Positions 1 to 6,372 of a stretch of DNA of 9,635 nt are shown piece by piece. Positions within the stretch are counted from its first letter, which is position 1, and every line of letters starts with the position of its first letter. The stretch comes from Bryobacterales bacterium (GTDB lineage: Bacteria > Acidobacteriota > Terriglobia > Bryobacterales > Bryobacteraceae). The position numbers and the translations under genes were made by a program. The stretch lies in contig PKYZ01000696.1 of the NCBI GenBank assembly GCA_003132865.1, forward strand, positions 1 to 9,635, read 5' to 3'. The notes under the pieces are model-generated. The model saw nothing but the letters and a program-made list of their open reading frames with translations, ran no database searches and was not told the DNA's origin.

Positions 1-1433
1 CGCTCGATCGGATCTGCGAGCTTGGGATCGAGCGGATCGACGTTGACCGGCAGCTTGCGTTCCTTCCACAGATAATAGAAGACGTCCTCGTAGGCGGCGA
101 TGGTGAAGGCGGTGTCCACTTGCAGACGGCGCGTGAGGGCCTCCAGAAACTGCCGCGCGTGCTCAGCCGTGTAACCGTAATCTTTGCCGTCCTCGGCGAC
201 GAGGCTGGCGTCCTCCCAGATGGGCACGCCATCCTTCCGCCAATGGCAACCGAATGCCCAGCGCGGCAGTGGCTCGCCGGGATACCACTTCCCCTGTCCG
301 AAATGCGGCAGGCCGCCGGGCGCGAAGCGTTGGCGCAGCCTGCCCAGCAGTTCCACGGCACGCTGGCGTTTCACCGGCCCCAGCGCGGCGGTGGTCCACT
401 CAGCTCCGTCGTGGTCGTCGAGAGAAACAAAAGTCGGCTCGCCACCCATGGTCAGCCGCACGTCTCCGGTGCGCAGATCGGCATCCACCTGATGGCCGAG
501 TTTCTCGATTGTCCGCCACTGTGCGGCGGTATATGGCTTGGTGACGCGAGGGGATTCGTAAATTCGCTCGACCGTCATCTGGTGACTGAACTCGGTATTG
601 CAGGGGTCGAGCACGCCGGAGATGGGCGCGGCGCTACCGGCGTCCGGTGTGCAGGCGAGCGGGATGTGTCCCTCGCCGGCCAGCAGCCCGGACGTGGGAT
701 CGAATCCGACCCAGCCGGCGCCCGGAAGGTACACTTCGGTCCACGCATGCAGGTCCGTAAAATCGGCGGTGGGGCCGGCAGGTCCTTCGAGCGGCTTCAC
801 GTCGGCCACGAGTTGAATCAGATAGCCGGAAACGAAGCGCGCCGCGAGTCCCAGATGGCGCATGATCTGGACCTGCAGCCAAGCCGAATCGCGGCATGAG
901 CCGCTGCGCAGAGTGAGGGTTTCCTCGCAAGTCTGCACGCCCGGTTGCATGCGAATGACGTAGCCGATTGCGTTCTGCACCATTTGGTTGAGGCCGACCA
1001 GAAAATCCATCGTGCGGGCGCTGCCGCGCGGCACTCTGGCGAGGAAGGCGGAAAGCATGGGCCCGGCCGGCTCGGTTTCGAGAAATGGGCGCAGCTCGCG
1101 GGCGGCCGACGGATCGTAGGAAAAGGGGTATTGTTCCGCGTAGGGCTCCAGGAAGAAGTCAAACGGATTGAATACCGCCATCTCGGCAACCAGATCGACT
1201 TCCACGAATAGCTCCGTGGTTGGCTCGGGGAAGACCAGCCGCGCGAGATAGTTGCTTTGCGGGTCCTGTTGCCAGTTGATGAAGTGGTTCTTGGGAAGGA
1301 CTTTCAACGAATATGCGAGGATTGGCGTGCGGCAGTGCGGAGCGGGGCGCAGCCTGATTATATGCGGTCCGAGAGATACCCGCCGGTCGTACCGGTAGCG
1401 GGTCTGATGGTGAAGCGCAACGTGAATGGCCAT
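1..1433 (-). CDS. Transglutaminase-like / DUF2126 fusion protein, N-terminal 477 residues (cut by left edge)
   Basis: An open frame runs from ATG at 1433 to the left edge without a stop; the C-terminus lies outside the window. Residues 1-80 resemble the beta-rich N-terminal domain of bacterial transglutaminases (start MAIHVALHHQTRYRYDRR). A transglutaminase core follows with a complete Cys-His-Asp triad: C180 in GSCRDSAW, H229 in LHAWTEVYLPG, D245 in GWVGFDPTSG. After about residue 325 comes the DUF2126-type region, with the motif LTMGGEPTFVSLDD (GGEPTF at 330-335) and GQGKWYPGEPLPRW. Family members (COG4196-like) are usually about 1100 residues, so roughly half is seen. It is the last visible gene of the operon. 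Its ATG lies 22 nt after the upstream stop, with AAGGA 3 nt before the start. The triad implies cysteine peptidase or acyl-transfer chemistry on an amide; the substrate is unknown. Confidence 0.9.
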   Translation of the reverse strand, partial: MAIHVALHHQTRYRYDRRVSLGPHIIRLRPAPHCRTPILAYSLKVLPKNHFINWQQDPQSNYLARLVFPEPTTELFVEVDLVAEMAVFNPFDFFLEPYAEQYPFSYDPSAARELRPFLETEPAGPMLSAFLARVPRGSARTMDFLVGLNQMVQNAIGYVIRMQPGVQTCEETLTLRSGSCRDSAWLQVQIMRHLGLAARFVSGYLIQLVADVKPLEGPAGPTADFTDLHAWTEVYLPGAGWVGFDPTSGLLAGEGHIPLACTPDAGSAAPISGVLDPCNTEFSHQMTVERIYESPRVTKPYTAAQWRTIEKLGHQVDADLRTGDVRLTMGGEPTFVSLDDHDGAEWTTAALGPVKRQRAVELLGRLRQRFAPGGLPHFGQGKWYPGEPLPRWAFGCHWRKDGVPIWEDASLVAEDGKDYGYTAEHARQFLEALTRRLQVDTAFTIAAYEDVFYYLWKERKLPVNVDPLDPKLADPIE

Positions 1434-1455
1434 GGATCCTTGTGATGCCAGCCCG

Positions 1456-2424
1456 CTATTGTTGTTGCTGCTGCTGCGCGTGCTCCTTCTCGGCCTGCTG
1501 GTCTTTCTCGAGAAAGCGGGACCATTCTTCGTCCGCGGCAAACTCTTTGTCGGGAGGCAGCACCGCATCGGAAGGGGTCACCCGGACGCGCACCTGCAAC
1601 TCGGTTTCAGCGGATCCTTTCATGGTGCCTACAGTCGGGGATACGTCGGCGTAATCGCGCCCGATCGCCGTTCGAATGTGTCTGCCGCCCACAATTAAGT
1701 TGTTGGTCGGGTCGAAACCCACCCAGCCGATATGCGGAAGAAGCGCCTCGACCCATGCATGCGTGGCGCCCTCGTCGGAGCGATCCGCGTGCTCGGCATC
1801 GCGATGCAGGTAGCCGCTCACATACCGGCATGGAATTCGTAAATTCCGCACGATCGAGATCATGGTATGCGCAAAATCCTGACAAACGCCCTGCCGGGAC
1901 CGGATGGCATCTTCGATGGCCGAATCGACCCCGGTGCTTCGCTTCACGTAAGAAAAATACTGGTAAATCTTGGAGTTCAGCGTCGTCAACAGTTCCAAAG
2001 GCTCCCGCCCGCCACGCTCCACGACTCCAAAATCCTTCGCCAGCGCATCGAGTTCCGGCGAAGTACGGGCGAAACCGCTGGGCATCAGCATGTCCCAGTA
2101 ATCCTCCCGATCGATCATGGCATCGAGTTCGTCCCATGCGCCAGGACCTAGCGTCTCGGGGAGTGGCGCCGGAGTTTCCACATCCACCAGAGCGTCGGCA
2201 ATAATCGTCAGTTGCCGATGCTGTCCGGGAACGTCGAAATGGTGAACTAAATTGCCGATGTGATCCTGATATGAGAAAACCCTGGCCTGTGGACTTATGG
2301 ACAATTGAAAGGTGAAGCATCGCTGCGTGTTCTCGCTGCGTGGTTGCATTCGCAATTCCATTGCGCTCTGCCAAACGGGACGGCTGTACCGAAAACGAGT
2401 AAAATGCCGGACAGCGTAGAACAT
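1456..2424 (-). CDS. Transglutaminase family protein (Bact_transglu_N + transglutaminase core), 322 aa
   Basis: This protein has the two-domain layout of COG1305 bacterial transglutaminase-like proteins. Residues 1-80 form the beta-sandwich N-terminal domain (MFYAVRHFTRFRYSRPV), and the papain-like core spans about 145-250. The triad is intact: C181 in RQGVCQDFAH, H222 in GATHAWVEALLP, D238 in GWVGFDPTNN. No signal peptide or membrane segment is seen, so it is probably cytoplasmic. The frame is open upstream to 2496, but ATG at 2424 is preferred. It starts exactly at the family N-terminus, has GGAGG 4 nt upstream, and overlaps the alpha-E stop as TGATG, which suggests translational coupling. 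The C-terminal 30 residues are charged and end in six glutamines. Its role is probably hydrolysis or transfer of an amide bond made by the cluster's ATP-grasp; this is inferred from family and context. Confidence 0.93.
   Translation of the reverse strand: MFYAVRHFTRFRYSRPVWQSAMELRMQPRSENTQRCFTFQLSISPQARVFSYQDHIGNLVHHFDVPGQHRQLTIIADALVDVETPAPLPETLGPGAWDELDAMIDREDYWDMLMPSGFARTSPELDALAKDFGVVERGGREPLELLTTLNSKIYQYFSYVKRSTGVDSAIEDAIRSRQGVCQDFAHTMISIVRNLRIPCRYVSGYLHRDAEHADRSDEGATHAWVEALLPHIGWVGFDPTNNLIVGGRHIRTAIGRDYADVSPTVGTMKGSAETELQVRVRVTPSDAVLPPDKEFAADEEWSRFLEKDQQAEKEHAQQQQQQ
1459..1476 (-). repeat. Trinucleotide (CAR)6 run encoding a C-terminal Gln6
   Basis: Three CAG codons followed by three CAA codons sit immediately before the TAG stop (1456-1458) of the transglutaminase gene. 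The run gives the protein a hexaglutamine tail after a Glu/Lys/Gln-rich segment. A tract like this could vary by slippage; whole-codon changes would only lengthen or shorten the tail. Confidence 0.9.
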
Positions 2425-3359
2425 CAAGCCTCCAGAGCCGACTGGATCGGATAATCGATATACACTGCGTGCACCGCCGCATGCAGGCTGTTGCACTGCT
2501 CGATGACGCTGTCGAGGTAACGGTGCAGCCCGCCGAGCATGATGTCGGCAATCTGAGCGTAAGCCAGAGAAGCGCGCAGCCGTCCGGCAATCCGTTCGAT
2601 CCGGGCGGTCGCGTGTGTGAAAGACGTCTCGGAGATGGCGGCAATCGCTGCGCTCATCCGCTCGACCGCATAGCGCACGGAATACGGGAACTCGGGATTC
2701 AGTACCAGAAATTCGGCCATCGAGTCGGGCTTCAGATCGGCCGTGTACACCTTGCAGTACGACTCAAAAGCGGCGCAACTTGCCAGCAGCCCTACCCAGT
2801 CCAGGTCGTCCGCTTCCCCGGCCGCCGAGAAATAGGCATCCAGCAGAACCGGCAATGCGCAAGAACGTTCCATGTACTTGCCCAGTTGAATGAAATGCCA
2901 GCCCTCGCCGTGATTCATGGTGGCGTCCGTCACACCGTGAAACTGGTAGGAACCTTCACGCACGGCGGCCACCAGCCGTAGCGGATCGGAGTCCGTCTCC
3001 AGCCTCGAATTGGCCTGCGTCACCTGGTGATACAAACTGTTCAAGCGTTCCCACATCTCTGAACTGATCTGCTCGCGAACCTGCCCGGCATTCTCGCGGC
3101 ACTCCGCGATACAGGATACGATCGACGATTCGTCGTCAGGGTCGCTGGTCAGCTTGAGCATGGCCATTTGCGGGTCGACGCCGCCGGCGGTCGCTGCGAT
3201 GCCCAGAGACGCCATGATTCGATGCCATCTCTCCTCGGTGGAAAGCTTCGAAGGATTCAGCATCAGGTTGTAATTCGCTTCCAAGACGCGCGCGCAGTGA
3301 TCGGCCCGCTCGAAATAGCGGCTCATCCAGTAGAGACTATCGGCTACCCGGGAAAGCAT
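2424..3359 (-). CDS. Alpha-E domain-containing protein, 311 aa
   Basis: An all-helical alpha-E family protein (COG2307-like). It begins with the characteristic MLSRVADSLYWMSRYFERAD, then NYNLML near residue 30. The family signature AECRENAGQVREQISSEMWE lies at 85-104 and GKYMERS at 160-166. The length matches the usual 310-320 residues. The molecular role is not established. The family nearly always sits beside circularly permuted ATP-grasp and transglutaminase genes and is presumed to act with them. The frame stays open upstream to 3476, but those 39 extra codons lie in a hairpin repeat and look non-coding. ATG at 3359 gives the exact family N-terminus and has a GGTGG-type ribosome site 4 nt before it. 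The stop codon overlaps the next start by one base (TGATG). No promoter of its own is convincing. Confidence 0.93.
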   Translation of the reverse strand: MLSRVADSLYWMSRYFERADHCARVLEANYNLMLNPSKLSTEERWHRIMASLGIAATAGGVDPQMAMLKLTSDPDDESSIVSCIAECRENAGQVREQISSEMWERLNSLYHQVTQANSRLETDSDPLRLVAAVREGSYQFHGVTDATMNHGEGWHFIQLGKYMERSCALPVLLDAYFSAAGEADDLDWVGLLASCAAFESYCKVYTADLKPDSMAEFLVLNPEFPYSVRYAVERMSAAIAAISETSFTHATARIERIAGRLRASLAYAQIADIMLGGLHRYLDSVIEQCNSLHAAVHAVYIDYPIQSALEA

Positions 3360-3386
3360 TGGACCACCCTTAGTACACCATTTCAG

Positions 3387-3477
3387 AGTGGGGCAGCGCC
3401 CCGCGCTGCGGCGGCGTCCCACGCCGCCAGAGCAAGGCGGGCTGAGAGCCCGCCGCAGGCCGAGGGCCTGCCCCACT
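3387..3477. repeat. Intergenic multi-hairpin element (REP-like)
   Basis: Nearly the whole spacer between the ATP-grasp and alpha-E genes is made of inverted repeats. The ends AGTGGGGCAG (3387-3396) and CTGCCCCACT (3468-3477) are perfect 10-bp complements. Inside are an 8-bp stem with a 3-nt loop (3410-3428), another 8-bp stem with a GAG loop (3436-3454), a 7-bp stem with a GAG loop (3455-3471), and a 6-bp stem GCAGCG/CGCTGC (3393-3409). The last two compete with the outer stem. The lack of a T-run argues against a simple intrinsic terminator. It looks like a dispersed palindromic repeat, and could also act as a processing or stability element in the operon mRNA. Confidence 0.75.
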
Positions 3478-3480
3478 TAA

Positions 3481-4947
3481 TTAGTTCTGCAATACCCATG
3501 TGTCCTTCGAACCTCCACCCTGCGATGAATTTACCACCAGAGAACCCTTGCGCAGAGCCACGCGCGTAAGCCCTCCCGGCACGATGGTGACCTTTTCTCC
3601 GAACAGAACGTATGGCCGCAGATCCACGTGCCGTGGCTCAATCCGGCCATTCATAAAACAGGGAGCGGCGGACAGCGTCAGCGTCGGCTGGGCGATGTAG
3701 TTTCTGGGATCCGCTAAAATCATATCGCGGAATTCGGAGCGTTGCTCGCGGCTGCTGTGTGGACCGATGAGCATGCCGTAACCTCCAGACTCGCCTACGG
3801 CCTTCACGACGTATTTCTCCAGGTTTCCGCAGACGTGCTCGCGCTGCGCGCGGTCCGTCATCAGAAAGGTCTCGACGTTATCCACAATGGGATCCTCGCC
3901 GAGATAGTAACGAATGATTTTCGGAACGTAGGAATAGATCGCTTTATCGTCGGCCACTCCCGTGCCAAGAGCGTTCGCTAGCACCACGTTCCCCGCGCGG
4001 TAGGCGTTGAAGAGCCCCGCCACTCCCAGGGAAGAGTCGGCGCGGAAGGCTAGAGGATCGACGAAATCGTCATCCACGCGACGGTATATGACGTCGACGC
4101 GCTGCAGACCGGACGTTGTCCGCATGTAGACCGCGTTATCGTGCACCACCAGATCGCGGCCCTCAACCAGCTCGATTCCCATTTGCCTGGCGAGGAATGC
4201 GTGCTCGAAATACGCGGAGTTGTAAATGCCCGGCGTGAGCAAAACGATGGTGGACCGGCCCTCGGGCGCAAGAGAACGCAGCGTGGAGAAGAGCGCCTGG
4301 CTATATTGCTCGATGGGCCGCACGCCGCATTTCCGAAACAGCGCCGGGAAGATCTGCTTCATGACTTTCCGGCTGGTCAGCATATACGAGACGCCGCTGG
4401 GCACCCGCAGATTGTCCTCGAGAACCACGAACCTGCCGTCGGGGAGGCGGATCAGGTCGGTCCCGGCCACGCTGATATAAACGTCGCGCGGAACTTTGAC
4501 CCCGTGCATTTGCCTGCGGAAGTGTTTGCAGGTATAGATAATCTCGCCGGGGAGGATCCGGTCTTTCAGGATGCGGCGCTCGTGATAAACGTCGGCCAGG
4601 AAAAAGTTGAGAGCCGTGATGCGCTGCGTGAGACCGCGCTCGATGGTCGCCCATTCCGAGCTGGTGACGATCCGTGGCACCAAATCGTGGGGAAAGATCT
4701 GCTCCGTGCCTTCGGGACGGCCGTACACCGTGAAGGTGATGCCCTGGTTGAAGAACGAGAGATCGGCTTCCTTCTTGCAGCGGTACAGTTCTTCGGATGG
4801 AAGATTCAGAAGTTGCGTATAGAGATTCTTGTAATGCGGCCGGGGGCGTCCCCTGGCGCGGAACATCTCGTCATAAGCTGCGTCGAGCTCATAATCGGAG
4901 AAGGGCGCCGGCATCGGGCGCTCGGCGGATTGTGCGGGCATGGACAT
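3481..4947 (-). CDS. Circularly permuted ATP-grasp type protein, 488 aa
   Basis: A member of the COG2308-like circularly permuted ATP-grasp family, which is predicted to form amide bonds with ATP through an acyl-phosphate. Recognisable segments are [12 protein letters not shown] (65-76), [19 protein letters not shown] (172-190), a nucleotide-binding-type glycine loop [16 protein letters not shown] (381-396), and [12 protein letters not shown] (439-450). The C-terminal [20 protein letters not shown] (465-484) is also typical. The length is normal for the family (about 470-490). It is the first gene of the minus-strand operon, followed by alpha-E and two transglutaminase genes. ATG at 4947 is the longest sensible start; an alternative ATG at 4941, two codons in, cannot be excluded because neither has a strong Shine-Dalgarno (only GTGGA nearby). 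The amine and acid substrates are unknown. Confidence 0.93.
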   Translation of the reverse strand: MSMPAQSAERPMPAPFSDYELDAAYDEMFRARGRPRPHYKNLYTQLLNLPSEELYRCKKEADLSFFNQGITFTVYGRPEGTEQIFPHDLVPRIVTSSEWATIERGLTQRITALNFFLADVYHERRILKDRILPGEIIYTCKHFRRQMHGVKVPRDVYISVAGTDLIRLPDGRFVVLEDNLRVPSGVSYMLTSRKVMKQIFPALFRKCGVRPIEQYSQALFSTLRSLAPEGRSTIVLLTPGIYNSAYFEHAFLARQMGIELVEGRDLVVHDNAVYMRTTSGLQRVDVIYRRVDDDFVDPLAFRADSSLGVAGLFNAYRAGNVVLANALGTGVADDKAIYSYVPKIIRYYLGEDPIVDNVETFLMTDRAQREHVCGNLEKYVVKAVGESGGYGMLIGPHSSREQRSEFRDMILADPRNYIAQPTLTLSAAPCFMNGRIEPRHVDLRPYVLFGEKVTIVPGGLTRVALRKGSLVVNSSQGGGSKDTWVLQN

Positions 4948-5007
4948 ATTCCACGAGGTCGTCTGAAACCGGAAACCGTTCGACGGGGAATAGGGCCGGA
5001 GACGGAG

Positions 5008-5016
5008 ATTATAGCA
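5008..5016 (-). promoter_or_regulatory. Extended -10 promoter for the ATP-grasp operon
   Basis: Read on the minus strand the sequence is TGCTATAAT: a perfect TATAAT box (5013-5008) preceded by the TGN extension (5016-5014). At 17-bp spacing the -35 position (5036-5031) reads GCCAGG, a poor match, which is common for extended -10 promoters. Transcription would begin near 5001 and leave a leader of about 54 nt before the ATG at 4947. This matches sigma-70 consensus; use in this host is inferred. Confidence 0.6.
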
Positions 5017-5059
5017 CGGAAATAGCTCTCCCTGGCTCCCGGTTCTACTGGTCGGGTGG

Positions 5060-5101
5060 CGGACGCACTCATGCGTGCCGTGTCGAGACTCGTCTCGACA
5101 C
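5060..5101. repeat. Pair of adjacent hairpins in the divergent promoter region
   Basis: The second hairpin is a perfect 9-bp stem, GTGTCGAGA (5080-5088) with TCTCGACAC (5093-5101), closing a CTCG loop. Directly before it lies ACGCA/TGCGT (5063-5067 with 5072-5076), extended by CGG/CCG with a one-base bulge. The pair lies 24 bp upstream of the operon's -35 position. It could be a protein-binding palindrome or a copy of a dispersed intergenic repeat; the tight double-hairpin form favours the repeat. Confidence 0.6.
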
Positions 5102-5150
5102 CTGGCTCTATGTATGAATCTTCCCGGTTCCTGCGTCCTGGCCCGTCAAA

Positions 5151-5166
5151 CCGGAAGCCATTCCGG
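5151..5166. promoter_or_regulatory. Short palindrome CCGGAA-N4-TTCCGG, possible operator
   Basis: A perfect 6-bp inverted repeat with a GCCA centre lies about 107 bp before the plus-strand start codon. The size and spacing suit a dimeric regulator site, but the motif is short enough to arise by chance in GC-rich DNA. Confidence 0.3.
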
Positions 5167-5272
5167 CTGTGTTTCGCTTAAACTAGAAGGCAACCGGCCG
5201 AGGTGAAGTGCGGTCGTTCCCGTACGCCTGCTGGCGCCGCGCACGCGCCCACCCGATGGTTTAGGAAAAATC

Positions 5273-6103
5273 ATGCGGATTCGTCTTGGATATGACATTC
5301 AGTTTGAAGCGCCCGTTTCGGTGCCGGTCGTTGCCATGCTCAACGTGCATCCATCGCGCGCGGGCGACCTCCTGGAGCCCGATCGGCTACGGATCGAGCC
5401 GGATGTGAAACAGGAGCAATACACCGACACTTTCGGGAACCTCTGCTGCCGGTTTACCGCTCCTGCCGGGCGGATTCGGCTCTGGAATTCGACGCTCATC
5501 GAAGACTCCGGGAACGTGGACCCGCACGATCGCTCCGCGCGCGAAATTCCGGTGGCGGATCTGCCGCCGGAAACACTACAGTTTCTGTTGAGCAGCCGCT
5601 ATTGCGAAGTGGATCTGCTGTCCAACACCGCGGCCCAGTTGTTCGGAGGTATTGCGCCGGGCTGGCAGCGGGTTCAGGCAATCTGCGACTGGGTGCACGA
5701 GAACGTCACTTTCGGCTATCCCTTTGCCAGCGCGACAAAAACCGCGCTCCATGTATACCAGGAGCGGACGGGCGTGTGCCGGGACTTTCAGCACCTCGCG
5801 ATTACCTTCTGCCGGTCTTTAAATATTCCAGCGCGCTACGCGACTGGATATCTGGGAGACATCTCGGTTCCGCTCACCGACGCCCCCATGGACTTCAGCG
5901 CCTGGTTCGAGGTGTACCTCGAAGGCCGCTGGTGGGCTTTCGATGCGAGGAATAATGTCCCCCGCATCGGGCGCGTGTTGATGGCCACGGGCCGTGACGC
6001 CACCGACGTTGCAATCACCACATCTTTCGGAGATGCTCGCCTGGTTCATTTCGAGATTACTACCGATGAAGTGATTGCGCCCCAAGAAGGTGTCGAGGTT
6101 TGA
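5273..6103 (+). CDS. Transglutaminase-fold family protein with Ser in place of the usual catalytic His, 276 aa
   Basis: A COG1305-like transglutaminase-fold protein. Residues 1-75 form the beta N-terminal domain (MRIRLGYDIQFEAPVSVPVV), and the core spans about 130-230. The nucleophile motif TGVCRDFQHLAITFCRSLNI contains C169, followed by ARYATGYLGDI. The motif that normally reads HAW is here MDFSAWFEVYL, with S209 where His is expected. The Asp is D224 in WAFDARNN. The C-terminal RIGRVLMATGRDATDVAI (231-248) is typical of one subclade of the family. From memory that subclade often has Ala or Ser at this position, so the change may be characteristic rather than a defect. ATG at 5273 has AGGA 6 nt upstream and starts at the family N-terminus. 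It is divergent from the ATP-grasp operon, a common arrangement that suggests a shared role. No signal peptide is seen. Confidence 0.92.
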   Translation: MRIRLGYDIQFEAPVSVPVVAMLNVHPSRAGDLLEPDRLRIEPDVKQEQYTDTFGNLCCRFTAPAGRIRLWNSTLIEDSGNVDPHDRSAREIPVADLPPETLQFLLSSRYCEVDLLSNTAAQLFGGIAPGWQRVQAICDWVHENVTFGYPFASATKTALHVYQERTGVCRDFQHLAITFCRSLNIPARYATGYLGDISVPLTDAPMDFSAWFEVYLEGRWWAFDARNNVPRIGRVLMATGRDATDVAITTSFGDARLVHFEITTDEVIAPQEGVEV

Positions 6104-6372
6104 CGGCCAGCGTGGAACCGAGCGGGAAGCCTCTGGCACCATGACGATACCTGCCAATTCCAAATATATCCAAATATACATCGCCGGACATCGCCACCTT
6201 GCCGATCCATATAGCTGCTTCTCGTTATCCTCGCCGTTCCCGCCCCCCGGGTCTTTGAAAAACCGGGCCCCACGACACAACGGATACGCGATCACTGTCT
6301 CTCCAAGCGCCTGCAAGCACAACCCCGGCCGCGGCCCCTGGCCCATGGCCTCGGCGAGCGAAGCGCGCCCAC
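6104..6372. other. Convergent intergenic region
   Basis: A 269-bp spacer between two converging genes. It contains a perfect tandem pair of the 10-mer TCCAAATATA (6159-6168 and 6169-6178), an AT-rich island in GC-rich surroundings, and a weak hairpin (6246-6267). No open frame here resembles a protein family. Confidence 0.6.
6246..6267. terminator. Weak candidate terminator hairpin between convergent genes
   Basis: CCCGG (6246-6250) pairs with CCGGG (6263-6267) around a 12-nt interior that can add a few T-A pairs. There is no T-run on either strand after the stem, so this is not a standard intrinsic terminator. The position between two converging stops is the main argument for it. Confidence 0.2.

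Larger units (their letters stand above)
4948..5272. other. Divergent intergenic region
   Basis: This 325-bp spacer separates the minus-strand operon from the plus-strand transglutaminase. It holds a good minus-strand extended -10 promoter, a pair of hairpins (5060-5101) and a short palindrome (5151-5166). I see no convincing open frame: the short frames crossing it have no family resemblance. A promoter for the plus-strand gene must lie here, but no -35/-10 pair stands out. Confidence 0.7.

Noticed and set aside
120..899. Plus-strand open frame (259 aa) opposite the transglutaminase/DUF2126 gene
   Set aside because: The minus strand has the full Cys-His-Asp motifs and the GGEPTF motif here; the plus frame has no recognisable protein features.
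2425..2496. 24-codon N-terminal extension of the transglutaminase
   Set aside because: It lies wholly inside the alpha-E coding region, while the ATG at 2424 has a strong ribosome site and the family N-terminus.
3360..3476. 39-codon N-terminal extension of the alpha-E gene
   Set aside because: It would translate the hairpin repeat, and the family N-terminus begins exactly at the ATG at 3359.
4141..5025. Plus-strand open frame (294 aa) opposite the ATP-grasp gene
   Set aside because: The minus strand carries unmistakable ATP-grasp motifs over the same bases, and this frame runs through the operon promoter.
5095..5118. Plus-strand promoter from TCGACA (-35-like) and TATGAA (-10-like)
   Set aside because: The spacing is only 12 bp and the -35 lies inside a hairpin; it is not a workable sigma-70 pair.
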